This document shows, piece by piece, positions 15,781 through 22,986 of a stretch of DNA of 64,000 nucleotides (positions are counted from its first letter, which is position 1; each line of letters begins with the position of its first letter). Source of the stretch: JAGQZY01 sp964588335 (lineage in GTDB: Bacteria > Bdellovibrionota > Bdellovibrionia > Bdellovibrionales > JAGQZY01); NCBI GenBank assembly GCA_964588335.1, contig CAZPOV010000008.1, positions 1 through 64,000 of the forward strand, written 5' to 3'. The notes beneath the pieces are model-generated. The model saw nothing but the letters and a program-made list of their open reading frames with translations. It was not told the DNA's origin and made no database searches. Position numbers and translations under genes: made by a program.

Positions 15781-17127
15781 TCAGTCAATATTTGTGTTTT
15801 CAATTTCAACGATTTGAAAATGTTCAGCCATGGGTTCGACACTTTTTATTCTAAAACTGGGGAAGTCCTGTTCAATGGGTGGAAGCGAACCTTTTTCGAA
15901 AATAATGAAAAAGTGTTCGGGAAAGGTCAGACAGTCAGAGACATAGGAAAAATGATCAACACGTCCGTAATGAGGAAATTTGCAAATTAAACGGTCCCAG
16001 TGAAAGGAAAGGAAGCCAGCCATTTGATAGCTGGTCGCAAAATAGTGCGCCGGTTGGGGGAGGCGACGGACCAGAGGTTTGAATTTTTCAACTTTACTAA
16101 GGTTGGTTTGAAGGCCTTCAATGTCAGGTTTTGCCACCACAAGTGCGAGTGCCAGTACGAAAACAAAACTCCAGAAGTAAACGGTTTTACGAATCCAGTG
16201 CCAATAACGGTCAGGGGTGTAAAGGCAAGCCAAGTAATAAACAGCTGGAAGTCCGACCAGCGTCCAATTGGCCTCAACGCGTCCCTTAAAAGATGAGTAC
16301 AGAAAAAACAGAAATGGAAAGAAAGCAAAAGGCATCAACCAGTGTTGTTTCCAGTGTTTGCTACCCACGAACAAGAAAATCAAAAAAGTCGGGAAAATGA
16401 TAAGAAGTTGCCCACCAATATATTCAAGGGGCAGGGACCATTTCCAGAAGCCTGGGTTCATTCCATGTTTCCATTGAAAAAGAAAAGACGCCCATTCGTT
16501 CTGTGCGTTCCAGAGCAGAACAGGGGTGCACGCTAAGGCGCCGACCAAAATGGCCCCCAAGGATTTGATGGTAAAAACACGTTTCCAGGCTTTTTGTTGG
16601 AAAACGACCCATAGCAATGGTGGAACGAATAAGACGATATGATATTTTGAAAGAAAACCAAGCCCCAGTGACAGACCAAGCAGTAAGTAATCGCCCCAAC
16701 GTCCTTGTTTAAGGACCCGGTGGCAATTGAAGATGGACCAAGTCCAAAAAAACAACAACGGAATATCGGGTGTTGCAATGATACCACCCCAGCCCCAAAG
16801 AGGGTTAAGGAGAGCCACCCATAAAAACCATTGGCTTCGCAGAGACTGAGCTTCGGATAAGAAAAGTCGTAACCAAAGGTAAATTGTGGCGTGACCAAGG
16901 ATTACAAAAGGCCATCGGATGGCTCCCGGGTGCCACGGCTTAAGGGGTTGGGCCAATGCCATGATCCAACCCACCATTGGCGGATGATCGAAGTAGCTAA
17001 GCGACAGAAGATCACCCCAAAGAAAGTAATAGAACTCATCAAGTGCTAAAGGCACCAAGAGGCAAACCACCAGTTTCACAGCAAGACTGGCAAAGAAAAT
17101 GTTTCGCAAAACCCTTTGATTGAACAT
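15781..17127 (-). CDS. GT39-type (PMT/ArnT-like) membrane glycosyltransferase
   Basis: The ATG at 17127 starts a 448-residue protein with about ten membrane spans and the family's acidic first loop: PLALDEFYYFLWGDLLSLSYFDHPPMVGW, where the DE and the FDHPP are typical of lipid-linked sugar transferases. Further motifs are ATPDIPLLFFW and SKYHIVLF. Such enzymes move a sugar from a polyprenyl-phosphate carrier to lipid A, protein or a glycan at the outer face of the inner membrane. The acceptor cannot be predicted. The AGGAG site is only two bases from the ATG. It is divergent from a cytoplasmic glycosyltransferase gene. Confidence 0.87.
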   Translation of the reverse strand: MFNQRVLRNIFFASLAVKLVVCLLVPLALDEFYYFLWGDLLSLSYFDHPPMVGWIMALAQPLKPWHPGAIRWPFVILGHATIYLWLRLFLSEAQSLRSQWFLWVALLNPLWGWGGIIATPDIPLLFFWTWSIFNCHRVLKQGRWGDYLLLGLSLGLGFLSKYHIVLFVPPLLWVVFQQKAWKRVFTIKSLGAILVGALACTPVLLWNAQNEWASFLFQWKHGMNPGFWKWSLPLEYIGGQLLIIFPTFLIFLFVGSKHWKQHWLMPFAFFPFLFFLYSSFKGRVEANWTLVGLPAVYYLACLYTPDRYWHWIRKTVYFWSFVFVLALALVVAKPDIEGLQTNLSKVEKFKPLVRRLPQPAHYFATSYQMAGFLSFHWDRLICKFPHYGRVDHFSYVSDCLTFPEHFFIIFEKGSLPPIEQDFPSFRIKSVEPMAEHFQIVEIENTNID

Positions 17128-17230
17128 AGCTCCTTGTATCACGATTTGTGTGGTCTGCCTCGGCGTTTTGCCACTTGTTGCTTGGCAATAATTTCTTAAC
17201 TTTCAAAGCAAGGGTCGGTAAGGTGGAGAA

Positions 17231-18307
17231 ATGCGAGTTTTGTTTGATGCGACTTGCCTGATCCCGGAAAAGCTGTCTGGAATTGGGGTGTACGCGAAAA
17301 ATCTTTTTCTCAGTTTACAGACGGTCCATCAAGAAATGGTTCCGGTGTATAAAAAATCGCGACTTCTGAAAACAAAGTTTATCGCTCGTCACATCGGTGA
17401 AAAAGGGTCGGCGTTTTTCGACACTCCCTTGCTGATGTCCAATAAGCCCACCTTGTTGCACGGGCCTGATTTTCGTTTACTAAGCTCCAACTCAAAATTG
17501 AAAAAGGTCGTCACAGTTCACGATATTGCGGTTTTTCACGAAAACTTTAATTCTCAAAAGTTTCGAGACAGTGGTCAGCAGCAAATGAATTTTCTCTTCG
17601 AAAAATGTCAGCCGGACCGAGTGATCGTTCCCACCGAGACCGTGAAACATGAGATATTAAATCGTTGGCAAGGCTGGGAAGACCGTGTGGTCGCTATTCC
17701 TCATGGCGGCGATCATTTGCTTGCGAAAACCGACAAGGTAACCGGTACACAGGCACCAGGTCACGATTTTCCATACTTCCTTTATGTTGGTCATTTGGAA
17801 AACCGCAAAAACCTGGACGGAATTCTGTCCGCCTTCGAGAAATATTGTGAACAGGACTCTGAGATCCGTTTGGTTTTGGTTGGTAAGGATGGGTTCAATG
17901 CCCAGTCCTTTCACCAACGGATACAAGCTTCAAAATTCAAAGATCGTATTTTATTAAAAGGTTTTGTCACCGACCAAGCTTTGGCCACTTTATATCAACA
18001 GGCGCGCGCTTTTTTATTTCCTTCTTTTTACGAGGGATTCGGTTTCCCAATTCTTGAAGCTATGGCGCTGGGTTGCCCGGTACTGACTTCTAATTTCGGA
18101 TCCATGAAAGAGGTGGCAGGACAGGCCGCCTTTTTGGTGGACCCGCACTCTCTGGAATCGATGCAGGATGGCCTCAAAGCTCTTCATGAATCGGATTCAC
18201 AGAGGCAAAAGCTTATTGAAGCGGGCTTGTCGCGTGTCAAGCAGTTTACATGGCAAAACACGGCCCAGCAGGTTGTACAAGTTTACAAAGAGCTTGAGCC
18301 ATCTTAG
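17231..18307 (+). CDS. GT4 family glycosyltransferase
   Basis: The 358-residue protein is a GT-B glycosyltransferase of family 4. The N-terminal half has GIGVYAKNLF and VVTVHDIAVFHENF. The C-terminal nucleotide-sugar domain has YFLYVGHLENRKNLDGILSA, LVLVGKDG and the E-x7-E type motif PSFYEGFGFPILEAMALGCP. Such enzymes work in lipopolysaccharide or capsule assembly in the cytoplasm. An AAGGTGGAG site precedes the ATG. The divergent GT39 gene suggests a common surface glycan pathway, which is inference. Confidence 0.92.
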   Translation: MRVLFDATCLIPEKLSGIGVYAKNLFLSLQTVHQEMVPVYKKSRLLKTKFIARHIGEKGSAFFDTPLLMSNKPTLLHGPDFRLLSSNSKLKKVVTVHDIAVFHENFNSQKFRDSGQQQMNFLFEKCQPDRVIVPTETVKHEILNRWQGWEDRVVAIPHGGDHLLAKTDKVTGTQAPGHDFPYFLYVGHLENRKNLDGILSAFEKYCEQDSEIRLVLVGKDGFNAQSFHQRIQASKFKDRILLKGFVTDQALATLYQQARAFLFPSFYEGFGFPILEAMALGCPVLTSNFGSMKEVAGQAAFLVDPHSLESMQDGLKALHESDSQRQKLIEAGLSRVKQFTWQNTAQQVVQVYKELEPS

Positions 18308-18322
18308 TCAGATATTCGTTTT

Positions 18323-18853
18323 TTAATTGAAGTCTGTGCTTTGTGCCACGTAGGGAAGGTTACGGTAGTACCCTTGATAATCCAGGCCGTATCCAACAAC
18401 GAAACGATTTTCAATTTCAAACCCGACATAGTCGATCGTGCAGTCTGTTTTTAAAGCCGCCGGCTTAAACAGGAGTGAGGTGGTGATCAGTCGTTTCGGC
18501 ATCCGCGCGCCGATGTTCTTTTTCAAAAAATTCATGGTTAGTCCGGTGTCGACAATGTCTTCAACGAGGAGCACATTTTTACCTTCCAAAGGGACTGTCA
18601 GGTCCAAAGTCGTTTTGACTTCACCCGAGGTGCTGGTGCCACCGCCATATGAGGAAACACCAAAAAATTCACATTGAATATCAAGGTCAATACTTCGAAC
18701 CAGATCGGCAAAATACATGCAAGAGCCCTTAAGAATGCAAATGGCCGTTAATTCCTCGCCTTTAAACTCCTCGGTGATTTTTGCACCGATCTCGGTAACC
18801 TTTTTTTCCAATTCTTCTTGGCTGATTAGCGGTGTTAAATTTAACGGTGTCAT
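18323..18853 (-). CDS. hpt: Hypoxanthine phosphoribosyltransferase
   Basis: This 176-residue protein shows the PRPP-binding motif VLLVEDIVDTGLTMNFL, with CILKGSCMYFADLVR and the C-terminal VGYGLDYQGYYRNLPY typical of HPRT. It converts hypoxanthine or guanine with PRPP to IMP or GMP in purine salvage. A GGGAG site lies eight bases before the ATG. The gene starts 12 bases after the uracil phosphoribosyltransferase stop, so the two form a salvage operon; a predator would profit from recycling prey bases. Confidence 0.95.
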   Translation of the reverse strand: MTPLNLTPLISQEELEKKVTEIGAKITEEFKGEELTAICILKGSCMYFADLVRSIDLDIQCEFFGVSSYGGGTSTSGEVKTTLDLTVPLEGKNVLLVEDIVDTGLTMNFLKKNIGARMPKRLITTSLLFKPAALKTDCTIDYVGFEIENRFVVGYGLDYQGYYRNLPYVAQSTDFN

Positions 18854-18865
18854 TGTCTTGGCTCC

Positions 18866-19645
18866 CTATACAAACGCATTATTTATCAACTCTCCCACAC
18901 CACCGGCACCGGGGACAATATACTGATTGTCATTTAGGCCTTTTTCTTCACTCCAGTGAGTACCAGGTGCGGCCTCCAGTGCTTTTTGAGAAGAAAAGCC
19001 ACGATCCAGTCGGGCCGAGTAAATGTGAACATCGGGATGAGCATCGGTTACTTTTTTAATATATTCAGGGGTAATAATCATGTGAACGGCGATAAACTTT
19101 GCCGCTCGCCCAGGCACGTTTTCTTTATAGTGTTTGATCACTTCAGACAAAGAGCTTCCTGTGGCTCCCATAGGATCCGGGATCAGCACAATCGAGTCAT
19201 CAATCGGGCCGCCTATTTTTGATTCATACATTTCGGTGTGGGTCACTTCGCCTTTTTCATTGGTGATTCGAGACGCAAAAATATGATCCTGACGAATGTT
19301 CAGAGGTTCTAAGATTTGATTGAGTTCATCAAAAAACAGTTGGCTGGGAAGCATACCGGCGCGGGCGACATCGACGGTAACGACTTTCTGATTGCGGTCA
19401 AAAACTTCGGCATTCAATACCACGTCCTTATGCATTTCTGTCATACGTGTCGAAAATGTCTGCTGCTGTTTCGGAAACTCAGCATTGAGAACACACACAA
19501 ACAATTGATGGTAAACCTTTTGAATCAACTGATTGAAGATCGGTTGGGTGCAATCGGAGCTCGACAGCATGGCTGTCAAATGAGTCAGATAAGAATCGTT
19601 TAAAATGTTCACTTGGTTTGGGTACCTGTGCTCAACGAATTGCAT
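18866..19645 (-). CDS. upp: Uracil phosphoribosyltransferase (long form)
   Basis: The 259-residue protein has the UPRTase features VTVDVARAGMLPSQLFFD, the PRPP loop VLIPDPMGATGSSLSEVI and the C-terminal uracil-binding YIVPGAGGVGELINN. Its length exceeds the usual 208-210 residues, with extra sequence around residues 45-90. It makes UMP from uracil and PRPP. No ribosome site is visible, while a TGGACA-N17-TATTAA promoter ends six bases before the ATG, so the mRNA may be leaderless. It is followed by hpt. Confidence 0.85.
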   Translation of the reverse strand: MQFVEHRYPNQVNILNDSYLTHLTAMLSSSDCTQPIFNQLIQKVYHQLFVCVLNAEFPKQQQTFSTRMTEMHKDVVLNAEVFDRNQKVVTVDVARAGMLPSQLFFDELNQILEPLNIRQDHIFASRITNEKGEVTHTEMYESKIGGPIDDSIVLIPDPMGATGSSLSEVIKHYKENVPGRAAKFIAVHMIITPEYIKKVTDAHPDVHIYSARLDRGFSSQKALEAAPGTHWSEEKGLNDNQYIVPGAGGVGELINNAFV

Positions 19646-19651
19646 AGTGGA

Positions 19652-19680
19652 TTAATAGGGTGTTGATGCGGATTTGTCCA
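19652..19680 (-). promoter_or_regulatory. Sigma-70-like promoter of upp-hpt
   Basis: On the minus strand TGGACA and TATTAA are spaced by 17 bases. The -10 box ends six bases before the upp ATG, so transcription would begin at or next to the start codon; no Shine-Dalgarno sequence is present. This is the arrangement of leaderless mRNAs. Confidence 0.5.
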
Positions 19681-19713
19681 GAACTGGTTGCAAAAAGCCA
19701 CTGTCTTTTGGCA

Positions 19714-20652
19714 TTACTGAATATTTAGTAAAATTGCGATATCACTAAGGTTTTCAACAAAAGCGTCATCGTTAATGACACTCAGCTTGCGGCTGGAGTC
19801 ATAAAGCGCCAACTCCTCCGGTGTGAACGGGACATCATGGACACTCGGGTCAACCACCACCACTCCGTTCTGTTTTTGAAAATTCAGTTCGAAATAAAGA
19901 GGCGAACTGGGCTCATCGCTCAACTTGAGGTTATGCCAGAAGCGCACTTCGGCGTTGATCGATTCAGCGTTACTGCCTTCAGTCACCGTGACCTGGGTAT
20001 AAAATCCCAAGCCCAAACCTGACTCCTGATCGATTTCGCCGTAGAACAGTTCGACCGGTGTTCCGAACTCAAAGTTTTTTTGAACTGTCGACCCAAACCC
20101 ATTGATATTTTTTTTATTGCGAAAAATAAAATCCTTCTGGTTGTTGATAACGTAGACACCGTCGTCGATGCGACGGCCGATCTGTATGAGGTTTTCAATG
20201 GCAGCCGGGGTGATGGCCATCAGTTTGATCGAGATAACTCGCTCAAGGGCAAGAGTGTTATTGGCTGGTGGAACCGTCGTTGGCCGCTGCACTTGCAATT
20301 GTGTGGTCTCAGGTTCGGCAGACTCCTCTTCAATACCAGAGTTTGAAGAGCGGGGTGGGGGTTGCGAACGGTTGGGTTCGGCAAAGCGAGCCGAGTCGTT
20401 GCGTTGAATTTCATTGGCCACTGGGGGCAAAGAGCTTTCATTGACTGACGATTGACGGCTCGAAAAATTATCCCACATAACAAGGACCAAAATTAAAACA
20501 AAAAGAAGAAACAGTTGAACCATCCAATTGCCGAAAATCTTTTTCCACAAGGGCTTAACGGGAGGCGACCAAGTTTCCATATTGACGCCGCATTGGGCGC
20601 AATACTGGTCCTTGGGTTGGAGAAGGTTACATTTGGGACAATTGATCATCAT
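19714..20652 (-). CDS. Zinc-ribbon membrane protein of unknown function
   Basis: The tandem ATG at 20652 is preceded by an AGGA site. The 312-residue protein starts with a zinc ribbon (CPKCNLLQ ... YCAQCG), followed by one membrane segment at about residues 40-62 (WMVQLFLLFVLILVLVMW), a disordered proline/serine/glutamine linker and a periplasmic beta-rich domain of about 170 residues (ISIKLMAITPAAIENLIQIG ... PLYFELNFQKQNG). This layout resembles bacterial zinc-ribbon membrane sensors or regulators. Family not recognised. It lies divergently upstream of the mraZ operator. Confidence 0.75.
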   Translation of the reverse strand: MMINCPKCNLLQPKDQYCAQCGVNMETWSPPVKPLWKKIFGNWMVQLFLLFVLILVLVMWDNFSSRQSSVNESSLPPVANEIQRNDSARFAEPNRSQPPPRSSNSGIEEESAEPETTQLQVQRPTTVPPANNTLALERVISIKLMAITPAAIENLIQIGRRIDDGVYVINNQKDFIFRNKKNINGFGSTVQKNFEFGTPVELFYGEIDQESGLGLGFYTQVTVTEGSNAESINAEVRFWHNLKLSDEPSSPLYFELNFQKQNGVVVVDPSVHDVPFTPEELALYDSSRKLSVINDDAFVENLSDIAILLNIQ

Positions 20653-20723
20653 GATGAGAGTCCTATGCCTAGTCCCTAAGTCTATCACAGCCCGACTGAG
20701 TGCTTACCCCCTTTCAACAAAAT

Positions 20724-20796
20724 TTGACGCAAACAGTCGAATGCCGTAGAGTGGAGAAAAGTGGGGAAAAGTGGAACTGAAGTGGTTCAAAGTGGA
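20724..20796 (+). promoter_or_regulatory. dcw promoter with five-repeat MraZ operator
   Basis: TTGACG (20724) and TAGAGT (20747) are spaced by 17 bases, a good sigma-70 promoter. From the -10 box onward five GTGG repeats occur at 20751, 20761, 20771, 20782 and 20792, a spacing of 10-11 bases, one helical turn. MraZ is known to repress dcw promoters by binding GTGG-type direct repeats spaced by one turn, so this is a clear autoregulatory operator. Most such operators have three or four repeats. Confidence 0.85.
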
Positions 20797-20823
20797 AAAA
20801 CCCCGCAAACCTAGGATGGGTGA

Positions 20824-21285
20824 GTGAAAGAGCTAAGAGGGCGCTTCGAAATTAAGATGGATTCTAAGGGTCGGATGAACCTACCCAGCGCTTTGCAAGA
20901 CTCCGAAAACTCGTCTTTCGTCGTAACAAATAGTCAGTACCAAGGATGTCGTTGCCTGGACATTTATACCAAAGAAGAATGGGAAAAATTAGAAAGTCGC
21001 ATTGCTCAACTTTCTCCCCTGAAAAAAGAGGTCCAAGCTTTTCAACGATTTTATATTGCTGGCGGTCAACCTGTAGATGCCGGATCTCAAGGTCGGGTTC
21101 TTATTCCAAAAAGTTTGCGAGAATATGCCAATCTCGAAGATCAAATTGTGATAGTAGGAATGGGAACAAAACTAGAAGTCTGGAATCTTTCTGATTGGCA
21201 GAAAATCTTTGATAACTTGGCAACCGACTTCGAGGACACTCTCGGAGTTATTGCGAACCTTGATATGGGAGTTGGAAATGCGTAA
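20824..21285 (+). CDS. mraZ: MraZ transcriptional regulator
   Basis: The 153-residue protein has two AbrB-like halves: RFEIKMDSKGRMNLPSAL at residues 6-23 and GSQGRVLIPKSLREYANL near residues 88-105, the DxxGR/RxxIP pattern of MraZ. It is the DNA-binding repressor of the dcw cluster and forms a ring-shaped oligomer on DNA. The GTG start lies 28 bases after the last GTGG repeat of its operator. rsmH begins inside its last codons (8-base overlap). Confidence 0.95.
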   Translation: MKELRGRFEIKMDSKGRMNLPSALQDSENSSFVVTNSQYQGCRCLDIYTKEEWEKLESRIAQLSPLKKEVQAFQRFYIAGGQPVDAGSQGRVLIPKSLREYANLEDQIVIVGMGTKLEVWNLSDWQKIFDNLATDFEDTLGVIANLDMGVGNA

Positions 21286-22207
21286 AGACAATCATTATCC
21301 CGTTATGCTGAATGAAGTTATGGAAATGTTTGCAAAAGCAAACGTTGAGAAACCTAAAAACTATCTTGATGGAACCTTTGGACGTGGAGGGCACGCCGAA
21401 GTTGTTGCCAATAAATTTCCTGATTTGGATATTTATGCCCTTGATAAAGACAAAGACGCCGTCGATTTTGCTAACAAGCAGTGGGAGCAAAAGTCGAAAG
21501 GTAAAAAGTTTTTTATCGAACAAGCCAGCTTCGCCAGCCTTGACTCAGTCATTGAAAAGCGTAACTGGCCTCAGAAATATGACATGATACTCTTGGACCT
21601 TGGTGTCAGTTCCCCCCAACTGGATCAAGGTTCGAGAGGCTTTTCTTTTTATCACCATGGGCCTCTCGATATGCGGATGGATCAACGCCAACCGCTGACC
21701 GCTGAAGAAATAATTAATTATTGGAGTGAAGAAGAACTGGTCGACATCTTTAAAGATTACGGCGAAGTTTTTAAGCCCTATAAAGTCGTGCAAAACATTA
21801 TGCGTGAACGAAAAAATGGCAGCATCACCTCGACTCAAGATCTTTCCAATCTAATTGAAAGATCGGTCGGATGGAGAAAAAAGGGAAAGCATCCCGCGAC
21901 TCAGTATTTTATGGCTTTGCGTTTGGTTGTGAATCGCGAACTTGAAGACTTAAAAGAAGGTTTGCAGACTTTGATGAAACGACTTGTGCCTGGCGGAAGG
22001 TTGGTGGTTATCACCTTCCATTCGCTGGAGGATCGCATTGTAAAACAAGTTTTCAGAAACTCCGATTACGGCAAACCGGTGAACAAAAAAGTTGTAAAGC
22101 CGACTCGTGACGAAGAGCTAGAGAACAAACGCTCGCGCAGTGCCAAGTTGCGAGCCTTTGAAAGAATTATCGAACAATCTATTCAACAAGAAATGAAGAG
22201 AAACTAG
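21278..22207 (+). CDS. rsmH: 16S rRNA (cytosine-1402 N4) methyltransferase RsmH
   Basis: The ATG at 21278, within mraZ, has a GGGAG site. The 309-residue protein shows YPVMLNEV, the SAM motif DGTFGRGGHAEVV, DLGVSSPQLDQGSRGFSF, GPLDMRMD and the C-terminal VVITFHSLEDRIVKQ, all diagnostic of RsmH/MraW. It methylates C1402 of 16S rRNA in the ribosomal P site. Its place after mraZ is conserved in dcw clusters. Confidence 0.96.
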   Translation: MRKDNHYPVMLNEVMEMFAKANVEKPKNYLDGTFGRGGHAEVVANKFPDLDIYALDKDKDAVDFANKQWEQKSKGKKFFIEQASFASLDSVIEKRNWPQKYDMILLDLGVSSPQLDQGSRGFSFYHHGPLDMRMDQRQPLTAEEIINYWSEEELVDIFKDYGEVFKPYKVVQNIMRERKNGSITSTQDLSNLIERSVGWRKKGKHPATQYFMALRLVVNRELEDLKEGLQTLMKRLVPGGRLVVITFHSLEDRIVKQVFRNSDYGKPVNKKVVKPTRDEELENKRSRSAKLRAFERIIEQSIQQEMKRN

Positions 22208-22216
22208 GAGAACATT

Positions 22217-22516
22217 ATGAGCCAGCAACAAGTAAAAACCATTAAGCCATTTATTAGCATCCTTCTTGTTATGGGATTTCTTTTCGCCTTTGCTTTTATA
22301 AAAATGGAAAACCGTCGTTTGGGTTATTCTTTTATGAAACTGGCCCAGAAAGAAAAACAATTGCGCAACCAACAGCGACAAAAAGCGATCAAGTTGGCTC
22401 GTATGACCGGCCCAGAACGCGTTCAGTTTTTAGCGACGCAAAGACTGCCTCTGAAAAAAGCCGGAGAAGGTCAAATTATACAAATGACAGGTGATGGAAT
22501 CGCCATCATCCAATGA
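22217..22516 (+). CDS. ftsL: FtsL-like division protein
   Basis: This 99-residue protein has one membrane span (FISILLVMGFLFAFAFI, residues 12-28), then a coiled-coil stretch (KLAQKEKQLRNQQRQKA) and the segment RVQFLATQRLPL ... GQIIQM that FtsL/DivIC proteins share. Sequence identity in the family is low, so the call leans on the position between rsmH and ftsI. FtsL forms the FtsQLB complex at the septum. An AGGAG site precedes the ATG. Confidence 0.85.
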   Translation: MSQQQVKTIKPFISILLVMGFLFAFAFIKMENRRLGYSFMKLAQKEKQLRNQQRQKAIKLARMTGPERVQFLATQRLPLKKAGEGQIIQMTGDGIAIIQ

Positions 22517-22526
22517 AATGATTTTT

Positions 22527-22868
22527 TTAGGAGTTTTGGCGGCTCGGTGTGCACTCCTCTGGAGCCAAAAAAGAAATAGTGAAAAAGGGATTCACCAAAA
22601 ACGAAACCAGAAAACTCATGGGCTCGCCCACCGTCGGCTGGTCTGACGAGCAGGGTGCGGCGCAGGTCAAAGCTGGATTGTCTGCGCTGTTTTCGTCATC
22701 ACGACATAAATTTTTATCAGACATGGTCAATTCATTATTAATCGGAACCACCGCAGTATCGGTTGCATTGGTCTTAGTCGCATTGGCGCAGGCATTCAAA
22801 CAAGGTCGCGACAACCCGGATTGGCTGACAAATAGAACTGCAATAAAGATTGGTAATAACCGTTTCAT
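22527..22868 (-). CDS. Possible cysteine-containing exported protein, antisense within the dcw cluster
   Basis: The minus-strand frame of 113 residues begins with a clear signal peptide (MKRLLPIFIAVLFVSQSGLS) and has six cysteines (RPCLNACA, KNLCRD, LTCAAPC, EECTP). A TTGACC-N18-TAATCT promoter stands seven bases before the ATG and AGGAGG directly touches it, so the start may be leaderless. It lies wholly in the ftsL-ftsI gap, opposite to the cluster. A plus-strand frame also covers this stretch but lacks a start signal. Function unknown. Confidence 0.5.
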   Translation of the reverse strand: MKRLLPIFIAVLFVSQSGLSRPCLNACANATKTNATDTAVVPINNELTMSDKNLCRDDENSADNPALTCAAPCSSDQPTVGEPMSFLVSFLVNPFFTISFLAPEECTPSRQNS

Positions 22869-22875
22869 CCTCCTT

Positions 22876-22905
22876 AGATTAGCACAATGCCCGTGTTTTG
22901 GTCAA
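22876..22905 (-). promoter_or_regulatory. Sigma-70-like promoter, leftward, in the ftsL-ftsI gap
   Basis: TTGACC and TAATCT, read on the minus strand, are spaced by 18 bases. The -10 box ends seven bases before the ATG of the antisense exported-protein frame. It also lies upstream of ftsI, so it could interfere with transcription through the cluster. Confidence 0.45.
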
Positions 22906-22986
22906 AATCATCCACTCAAAGTCTCAAAAGGACTCTGTTGCTTCAGTTTTGGAAACTTGTCATAATTAAGGGAGCCAAGGACGGTT

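Noticed and set aside
22549..22965. Plus-strand open frame of 138 codons between ftsL and ftsI
   Set aside because: The only start is a GTG far from a ribosome site, and the opposite strand has a signal peptide and promoter. I prefer the minus-strand frame.
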